Positions 13,182 to 20,777 of a stretch of DNA of 20,777 nt are shown here, piece after piece. Position numbers and translations under genes: made by a program. Every line of letters starts with the position of its first letter. Positions within the stretch are counted from its first letter, which is position 1. Below the pieces are notes generated by a model. The model did not search any database. It was given only the letters and a program-made list of their open reading frames with translations, and was not told where the DNA came from. This DNA is from JBHJGM01 sp964405825 (GTDB lineage Bacteria; Verrucomicrobiota; Verrucomicrobiia; Opitutales; JBHJGM01), in assembly GCA_964405825.1 (NCBI GenBank), contig CAYOPI010000056.1, positions 1 to 20,777 on the forward strand. Reading direction: 5' to 3'.

Positions 13182-15725
13182 ATGGCCAAGAGCAAGAAGA
13201 AGCGTTCCCAGGCGCGCCCGCCGAAGCGTCCATCGCAGGCCAGGGCGCCTGCTCAAACCCAGCCGCAGTCGCAAGGCAGTGCCCCGCCCGCTCCCCGCCC
13301 GACGGCGACCGCCGTCGCCAAGGCGTCCAAGGCCTTCGATCTGCAGGGCCTGCTGATCTCGGTCGCCTTTTTCTTCCTGCTGGTCTTCACGATTTTCCCC
13401 AGCGGGCAGATCACCTACTTCACCAAGTTCTCCAAGACCTTCTATGCCGGCGGGTTTATCAACCTCGCGCTGATCGTCACCGCCTTCTGGCTGGCCTGGA
13501 AGAAGGGGCCGATCAAGGTCAACTGGGGCATCTGGATCTTCGCCGCCTACACCGTGTACCTCTTCGTGGTGTCCCTGTTTTACAACGGCTACTACACCGA
13601 GTACTACATCGCCAAGCACCTGGCCTTCCTCAACATCATGCTCCTGGCCGAGAACTTTCTCTCGCGCAAGAGCCTCGCCACCCTCGCCATGGCCCTCGGC
13701 CTGGCCATCGCCTCGCTCGCCTTGTTCTACGTCGCCGGGCTGGCTGGCCTGTTTGACGGCCCCGGTGGCAATCGCGGCCTCATCTTCGACTCCCTGCACT
13801 TCGGAATCGACGACGACGGCAAAGGCGGAAACGAACGATTCAACGGTGCCCGCCAGCTTGAGCTGACCTTCGGCAATCCCAACATGTTCGGATCCTTCCT
13901 GGCGCTGCTGATGCCGGTGGTCGTTACCGGCATGTTCGTCCAGCGCGGCTGGGTCGGGCGCATCCTCATGGGCCTGGTCGCTGCCAGCATGGTCATCATG
14001 GCCTTTCACTCGGACTCCCGCAACGCGATCGCCTCGGTCTCGGCCCTCGGGCTGGTCTCCATCATCGTGGCCGGCGCACTTCTTTGCAGCAAGCAGCCCG
14101 AGCGCATCCTGCTCCCGATCGGAGTCTATGTGCTGATCGGCGGTGTCTTTGGGGCCTCGATCATCATGAGCGACATCTTTGGCGAGTCTCCGTACCTGCC
14201 CCTTAAGGACACCGCCCTGGTTCTCCTCGCCATCGGCGGAATCCTCCTGCTCTCGCTCATCGCCCTCTTTGCCGAAAAGCGCCTGCTCTACGTGGGCATC
14301 ATCGTGGGTTACTTCGCCTTTTTCGGCTACTGCTACGAATTTGAAAAAACAGAATTCGCCCAGGGAAAGTTCGATGACACCGGCGGGGGCACTTCCGACA
14401 CTGGGCGCACTTTCGCCTATTCCGCCGCCATTGACCTGGCCACCGAGACGCCTGCCACGATCGCCTTCGGGCGCGGCCAGGGTTCCCTCTACGCGAACGT
14501 TTTCGCCGCCAGCACCGCCGACTACGACTACACCGGCATCAACAAGAGCTACCTCTTCGCCCACCAGGAGAACCTGGAGATCTTTCTGCAGGGCGGGGTC
14601 GTGGGTTCGCTGATCCATTACGCGTTGGCGCTGCTCACGGTCGGGATCTGCCTGCGCGCGGTGCTCGATCGCGAGCGACCGGCTGAGGAACGCACCTTTG
14701 CCGCCGGGCTGATGCTCTCGGTCTGTGCCTTCTACTTCTTCGGCTTGTTCTCGCTGGCCGTGCGTTACAGCGCTACGGAGTTTCCCTACCACCTGGTGCT
14801 CGCCCTGGCCTGGGCATTCTACGCACCCCGTCCGTCGCTCAGGTTACCTTCGTGGGGCTGGCTCCTGGTCGTTCCCTTCGCGGTTTATTCAACGGTCACC
14901 ATCGCCCGCACCTACTACAGCGACAACTACCTCGTCCAGGCTGTCACCGGCACAAATTCCCGCCAAATCGACGTCGACGCGGCCAACCGCATGCTCCAGC
15001 GCTCGGTGGAAATCTTCCCGCAAAACATCCACGCCAAGACGCAGCTCTTCCTCAACAACTACAATCGCAGCGGCGGGCCCAACATGGATGTCCTCGACGA
15101 TCTCTTCGAGTCGATCGACGCTCAGGTGCCCAACTTCAAGGAAATCAGCTTCTTTTACGGGCGAGCCTGTTTCCTCACCGGGCGTACGCCCGAGGCAATC
15201 GAGCACACCCGCGAGTATGTGGATGCCAATCGCTGGGCAATTATCGCGCGCGCCTGTCTGGCCTACTATTACTGGGCCAACGGACAGGAGGACGAAAGCC
15301 TTGCCGAAGTCAACGAGATCATCCTCGCCGGACTTGATGATCTTCGGCTTCAGGGTGTGCGGCTGCCAATCGAATCGGAGGTTCCGCTCAAGGAAGGCGA
15401 GAGGCCCCGCTTCAGGAACGAGGCGATCGCTCTGACCCATACAACCGAAACCGTTGACGGGCGTCGCATCCTGCGCATCCAGCTGGCCGAGCCCTTCAAG
15501 CACAACCAGTTCGATCTGCCCGAGGGCACGATTGAGTTCGACGTGGACGGCTTCGCCCAGCGCCTGCGCAACCTGATGCGACTGCAGGCCGGCGCCTCCG
15601 CCCGGTCCCTCGACCAACGCCTCAATCAAGGCGTCAATCTGATTCTGATCCAGGTGCGCGATGCCTTCAACCAGCAGATGAACCTGCCCCTGCCCCGCTC
15701 GATCGCCAGCCACCTTCGCCAGTAG
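13182..15725 (+). CDS. O-antigen ligase/polymerase-like membrane protein with C-terminal soluble domain
   Basis: The 847-residue product starts with a 50-residue disordered Lys/Arg/Pro/Gln-rich segment, followed by about a dozen membrane helices (about 55-580). Wzy_C/WaaL-type features are GNPNMFGSFLALLMP (231-245), HSDSRNAI (276-283), and a large outside loop (about 385-465) with DTGRTFAYSAAIDL. That loop ends in HQENLEIFLQGGVVG (461-475), the place of the conserved His in O-antigen ligases. Residues about 595-847 are soluble, with TPR-like helices (FYGRACFLTGRTPEAIEHTREY). Such proteins join or extend surface glycans on lipid carriers, or glycosylate proteins. Which of these applies here is not clear. 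The ATG at 13182 has no strong ribosome binding site. The gene ends 5 bases from the convergent MORN-like gene. Confidence 0.87.
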   Translation: MAKSKKKRSQARPPKRPSQARAPAQTQPQSQGSAPPAPRPTATAVAKASKAFDLQGLLISVAFFFLLVFTIFPSGQITYFTKFSKTFYAGGFINLALIVTAFWLAWKKGPIKVNWGIWIFAAYTVYLFVVSLFYNGYYTEYYIAKHLAFLNIMLLAENFLSRKSLATLAMALGLAIASLALFYVAGLAGLFDGPGGNRGLIFDSLHFGIDDDGKGGNERFNGARQLELTFGNPNMFGSFLALLMPVVVTGMFVQRGWVGRILMGLVAASMVIMAFHSDSRNAIASVSALGLVSIIVAGALLCSKQPERILLPIGVYVLIGGVFGASIIMSDIFGESPYLPLKDTALVLLAIGGILLLSLIALFAEKRLLYVGIIVGYFAFFGYCYEFEKTEFAQGKFDDTGGGTSDTGRTFAYSAAIDLATETPATIAFGRGQGSLYANVFAASTADYDYTGINKSYLFAHQENLEIFLQGGVVGSLIHYALALLTVGICLRAVLDRERPAEERTFAAGLMLSVCAFYFFGLFSLAVRYSATEFPYHLVLALAWAFYAPRPSLRLPSWGWLLVVPFAVYSTVTIARTYYSDNYLVQAVTGTNSRQIDVDAANRMLQRSVEIFPQNIHAKTQLFLNNYNRSGGPNMDVLDDLFESIDAQVPNFKEISFFYGRACFLTGRTPEAIEHTREYVDANRWAIIARACLAYYYWANGQEDESLAEVNEIILAGLDDLRLQGVRLPIESEVPLKEGERPRFRNEAIALTHTTETVDGRRILRIQLAEPFKHNQFDLPEGTIEFDVDGFAQRLRNLMRLQAGASARSLDQRLNQGVNLILIQVRDAFNQQMNLPLPRSIASHLRQ

Positions 15726-15730
15726 CGACG

Positions 15731-16645
15731 CTAGCCCCGGGGCACCTGGGCTCGCTCCTGCACCACGCGCCCGTCCTCAAAGTGCTGGCGTTTCTTCACC
15801 CGGCCGCTCTCGTAGTAGGAGAGCACTTCACCCTCCAGCGCGCCGTTGCGGTAGACTCCCTCAAGCTTCAGCTTCCCCGACTCGTAAAACTGCCGGATCT
15901 CGCCCTGCTTGATCCCCCGCACAAAGCTCACCTGCACCTCCAGCGCGCCCGACTCAAAAAAGATCCGCTGCTCACCGTGCGGGACGCCGTCCTCAAAGGT
16001 CATCTCCGACTTCTTCTGCCCAGACTCGTAGAACAACTCCGTCAAACCGTGCTTGACCCCGTTGTGATACGCGCTGCGTCCCTTGAGCAGGCCGGTGGGG
16101 TAGTACAGGAGGCTCTGGCCGTGCTCGCGGCCGTTCTCAAAGGTGCCTTCCCGCTCCAGCTTGCCCGACTCGTAGTAGACTTCGCAGGTGCCGTTGAGCG
16201 CACCACCTCGGGCGTTGAATACCCGGCGAACCTTCCCCGTGTCGTAGTACTGCACCCAGCGCCCGTCGGCCAGTTGACCGCTGTCGATCACGAAGATGCC
16301 GGCCTGGCCCCAGTGGCCTGTGGCCGTCGCGCGTCCGTTGCGCAAAAAGGTGAACCGGCTTGGCTGATTGGCCCGGCGCTGCTCCGTCACCAGACGCTCC
16401 TCAGCCTCATAGATCAGCTTGCCCCTGGCGTCTTCGATGCGTTGCACCCGCGCCTGCGAAACCGTCTGCGTGCGCCCGTCGCGCACATACACAAAAACCC
16501 CGGCCGCATCCCGTACGCCGCTGACCTCCGTCAGGCGCGAACCGTCCTTGAGCACGATGGTGTCCGACCACAGCGCGGTCATCCCGCTCAGCAGCAGTGC
16601 GCCGAGGACGAGTCCGACAAGTCGTTTGCATCGTGGTGATTGCAT
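15731..16645 (-). CDS. Secreted MORN-like repeat protein
   Basis: The 304-residue product has a signal peptide (about 1-27, ending TALWS). A small strand-rich segment follows (28-75, DTIVLKDGSRLTEV). Residues 133-300 are seven tandem MORN-variant units of exactly 24 residues, each with the pattern YYESGKL....F.NG..HG (starts at 133, 157, 181, 205, 229, 253 and 277). This repeat type is annotated in databases as the YwqK-like or MORN_2 family and forms an extended beta structure. The name 'antitoxin' given to some members is not supported here because no toxin gene is near. The protein is likely periplasmic or on the cell surface. It is convergent with the O-antigen-ligase-like gene. Confidence 0.88.
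   Translation of the reverse strand: MQSPRCKRLVGLVLGALLLSGMTALWSDTIVLKDGSRLTEVSGVRDAAGVFVYVRDGRTQTVSQARVQRIEDARGKLIYEAEERLVTEQRRANQPSRFTFLRNGRATATGHWGQAGIFVIDSGQLADGRWVQYYDTGKVRRVFNARGGALNGTCEVYYESGKLEREGTFENGREHGQSLLYYPTGLLKGRSAYHNGVKHGLTELFYESGQKKSEMTFEDGVPHGEQRIFFESGALEVQVSFVRGIKQGEIRQFYESGKLKLEGVYRNGALEGEVLSYYESGRVKKRQHFEDGRVVQERAQVPRG
15746..16249 (-). repeat. Seven tandem 72-bp coding repeats
   Basis: The seven MORN-like units of the secreted protein occupy 504 bases with a constant 72-base period and no insertion or deletion between units. The protein pattern is strict, while the DNA copies are diverged, so the repeats are old and held by selection on structure. Confidence 0.8.
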
Positions 16646-16863
16646 AGCTCTCTACTTCAGAGGGTTCCCCACGTTCTGAAGTCGTCTGCGCAATCAATCT
16701 CTTTGACCGATTCTTCACTGGCTACGGTCTCTTTTACGCCCCCTCTACGTAGAAACACGGAGCTTTTCGCTCAGTCGATCCGGTCAACCTTGCACGTTGC
16801 CACATCCCGTGCACCTGGCGATCTGGCTTGCCCCCAACGCCGCGCTTTCCTCAAACAAGACTT

Positions 16864-18066
16864 ATGAAGAAATCCCAGATTGACTGCGCGGTGGCTGCGC
16901 TCGACGGCTTCGAAATCGAAACGCCCTCCTGGGGCTACGCCGACACCGGTACCCGCTTTGGCAAGTTCTTCCAGGACGCCGCCGCCATCGACACCGCCGA
17001 CAAGTTTGCCGACGCCGGTGCCGTCCACGCCCACACCGGGTGTTGCCCCACCGTTGCCGTGCACGTGTTGTGGGACTTCCAGCCCGGCGAAGACCCCAGG
17101 ACCGTCGCCCGCCTCGCCCGCAAGCACGGCGTGCGGATCGGCTCGATCAACCCCAACGTCTTCCAGGACCAGGAGTACAAGCTCGGCTCCTTCGGCAACC
17201 CCGACCCCGCCGTCCGCGACCAGGCCCTCAAGCACTGCCTGGACTGCGTGGAGATCGGCAAGGCTGTCCGCAGCAAGTACCTCTCGCTCTGGTTTGCCGA
17301 TGGCACCAACTACCCCGGCCAGGACGACGTGCGTGCGCGCAAGGGCCGCTTCCTCGAGAACCTCAAGGCCACCCATCGCCGCCTCGACAAAAGCCAGATC
17401 ATGCTCGTGGAGTACAAGCCCTTCGAGCCGGCCTTCTACGCCACCGACATTGCCGACTGGGGAATGTCCTACATCCTTTCAAAGCAAACCGGCCCCAAGG
17501 CCAAGGTCCTCGTCGATACCGGCCACCATTACCTTGCCCAGAACATCGAGCAGATCGTTGCCTGGCTGCTGGATGAGCAGATGCTCGGCGGCTTCCACTT
17601 CAACGACCGCCGCTACGCCGACGATGACCTCACCCTCGGCTCCATCGACCCGTATCAGATTTTCCGTATCTTCAACGAGATTCACGGGTACGCCGCCGAC
17701 CATCGAATGCGCTACCCCGACATCGCCTACATGGTCGACCAGTCCCACAACCTCAAGCCCAAGTGCGAGGCCATGATCCAGACCGTCGTGACCGCTCAGG
17801 AACTCTACGCCAAGGCCGCTCTGGTCAACCGCGCCAGGCTCAAGAAGGCGCAGGAGACCGGCAACATCGTCGACGCCGAGGAGTGCCTCAAGGAAGCCTA
17901 CCGCGCCGACGTCACGCCCGCTCTGGAAAAGTGGCGCAAGCAGCGCGGCCTTCCCCTCGACCCCCTCGCCGCCTTCCGCAAGAGCGGTTACTCACGCAAG
18001 GCCGCCGCCGAACGCAAGAAACGCCGCAAGGAACTCGGCATCGTTCAGGGCGCCAGCTACGCCTGA
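16864..18066 (+). CDS. rhaI: L-rhamnose isomerase, Pseudomonas stutzeri RhaI type
   Basis: The 400-residue TIM-barrel enzyme should convert L-rhamnose to L-rhamnulose, and this type also acts on several other aldoses. Metal-binding residues by family comparison are E183 (VEYKPFEP), D218 (DTGHH), H245 (GFHFND) and D292 (DQSHN). H221 and the acidic cluster D253-D255 match the catalytic region. The segment from FHFND through LGSIDPYQIFRIFNEI is characteristic. The C-terminal YRADV.P.L and FRKSGY segments are also shared, but the last 25 residues form an unusual Lys/Arg-rich tail. The ATG at 16864 is preferred over an in-frame TTG at 16828 because the family sequence begins there. No other rhamnose genes (rhaB, rhaD, transporter) are in the window. 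Confidence 0.9.
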   Translation: MKKSQIDCAVAALDGFEIETPSWGYADTGTRFGKFFQDAAAIDTADKFADAGAVHAHTGCCPTVAVHVLWDFQPGEDPRTVARLARKHGVRIGSINPNVFQDQEYKLGSFGNPDPAVRDQALKHCLDCVEIGKAVRSKYLSLWFADGTNYPGQDDVRARKGRFLENLKATHRRLDKSQIMLVEYKPFEPAFYATDIADWGMSYILSKQTGPKAKVLVDTGHHYLAQNIEQIVAWLLDEQMLGGFHFNDRRYADDDLTLGSIDPYQIFRIFNEIHGYAADHRMRYPDIAYMVDQSHNLKPKCEAMIQTVVTAQELYAKAALVNRARLKKAQETGNIVDAEECLKEAYRADVTPALEKWRKQRGLPLDPLAAFRKSGYSRKAAAERKKRRKELGIVQGASYA

Positions 18067-18083
18067 GCGCCGACGGCTCCTCC

Positions 18084-18488
18084 TCAAAACGGCGGTGGCT
18101 CCAGATCCCGGCCCAGCGCATCGTCGAGAATCCTGCTGCGATTCGGCGAGAAGAGGCTGTCACCCTCCGAGTCCTCGTCCAGGCCCTCGGGCGTGTCCAG
18201 ATCAGGCGCAGCCATCCGCAGGCCATCGTCGATCGCTTCGGTAGCGCGCGTCCCGCTTCGGGCCAACGGCACCGCGCGCCACACCCAGGCCTCCGCCGCA
18301 GCTTCGACGGGAGCGGTTCCCTCGTCCTCCACGGCCTCAACGGCTTCTGCTACCACCGCCGCTTCGGGGGACTCCAGCCGCACCAGGAAATACCCTTGAA
18401 AAAACGCCGCTGGAAGCGACCCGCCCAACGCCAGCGCCGCACCTGCGACAACCGCCGACTTCCATTGCCTGTATGAGAGTACCAGCAT
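18084..18488 (-). CDS. Small membrane-anchored acidic hypothetical protein
   Basis: I do not recognise this 134-residue product. It has a short basic N-terminus and one hydrophobic segment (about 12-36, VVAGAALALGGSLPAAFFQGYFLV). An Ala/Glu-rich acidic stretch (about 38-66) follows, then a low-complexity acidic tail ending in PPPF. This suggests a single-span protein with its tail outside the cytoplasm. A weak AGG lies 7 bases before the ATG. It is convergent with rhaI (17 bases between stops) and divergent from clpB. The position, the single clean hydrophobic helix and the gene-sized frame support it. No other frame over this stretch looks better. Confidence 0.55.
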   Translation of the reverse strand: MLVLSYRQWKSAVVAGAALALGGSLPAAFFQGYFLVRLESPEAAVVAEAVEAVEDEGTAPVEAAAEAWVWRAVPLARSGTRATEAIDDGLRMAAPDLDTPEGLDEDSEGDSLFSPNRSRILDDALGRDLEPPPF

Positions 18489-18724
18489 CGCTCTGCCTGA
18501 TAGTGAATCGTAATCCAGGCCAACTGCAATGATTCAATGTCGATAGCGTGCCAATCTGACGCACTGCGCCCGCGCTGTCCGACACCTTGGCACGCCGCGA
18601 CCACCAAACCCGTTTGCCCACCTTCAGGGCGCCTCCGCAAGGCATTCATAGCTAATTGCTTCGGGCATCTTGAGATTGCGTTCGCCAAACCGCGGCATGG
18701 CCTGCATTCTGCGAAGACGTCGGC

Positions 18725-20758
<2,034 letters not shown>

Positions 20759-20777
20759 TCCTACTGCGTCATCCTTC

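Noticed and set aside
13101..14792. Long minus-strand frame opposite the O-antigen-ligase-like gene
   Set aside because: Its product is a Glu/Gly/Asp-rich mirror of membrane helices, which is a typical antisense artefact.
18669..18698. Heat-shock (sigma-32-like) promoter of clpB: CTTGAG, 16 bases, CGCGGCAT
   Set aside because: The -10 part matches the consensus at only about four of six positions and the spacing is not ideal. No CIRCE inverted repeat is seen either.

Overview
The window is high-GC bacterial DNA with densely packed genes and strong third-position GC bias, which opens long spurious antisense frames. Its gene content suggests a Gram-negative bacterium of the PVC group, most likely Verrucomicrobiota (Opitutae-like). 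The pointers are a DUF11-repeat lipoprotein, a large TPR protein next to ExbB/ExbD, a Pseudomonas stutzeri-type L-rhamnose isomerase, and few clear Shine-Dalgarno sites. This assignment is an inference from gene families. A run of exactly 100 N shows that the window is a draft scaffold, and two genes break at or near assembly edges.

Layout. Bases 1-150 hold the C-terminal end of a DciA/DUF721-like protein, followed by tRNA-Thr(UGU). From 301 to 9399 nearly everything lies on the minus strand. In transcription order this is a small unknown ORF, a secreted 1061-aa TPR protein, ExbB/TolQ, ExbD/TolR, and a 754-aa membrane protein. That last protein joins a PD40 (TolB-like) propeller to a TonB/TolA-like membrane helix and a long low-complexity tail. 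A response regulator and a PAS histidine kinase that share an ATGA overlap follow. A strong terminator at 9475-9510 separates this block from a DUF11 lipoprotein gene (9558-11147, minus). About 630 bp without a convincing gene follow, holding a GC-rich region that could fold as a branched RNA.

From 11775 to 16645 there is a small cell-surface group: a GT2 glycosyltransferase broken at the scaffold gap, an SDR oxidoreductase, an O-antigen-ligase-like membrane protein, and a secreted protein with seven exact 24-residue MORN-like repeats. The last part holds an L-rhamnose isomerase, a small membrane-anchored acidic protein, and the N-terminal three quarters of ClpB. ClpB is stopped by an in-frame TAA 20 bases before the window ends.

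The most interesting unit is the TPR-ExbB-ExbD-propeller cluster. It carries counterparts of CpoB, TolQ, TolR, TolB and possibly TolA. The last two appear fused in one polypeptide, whose third membrane helix has the Ser-x3-His pattern of TonB and TolA. I propose it as a compact, divergent Tol-like energy-coupled envelope system.
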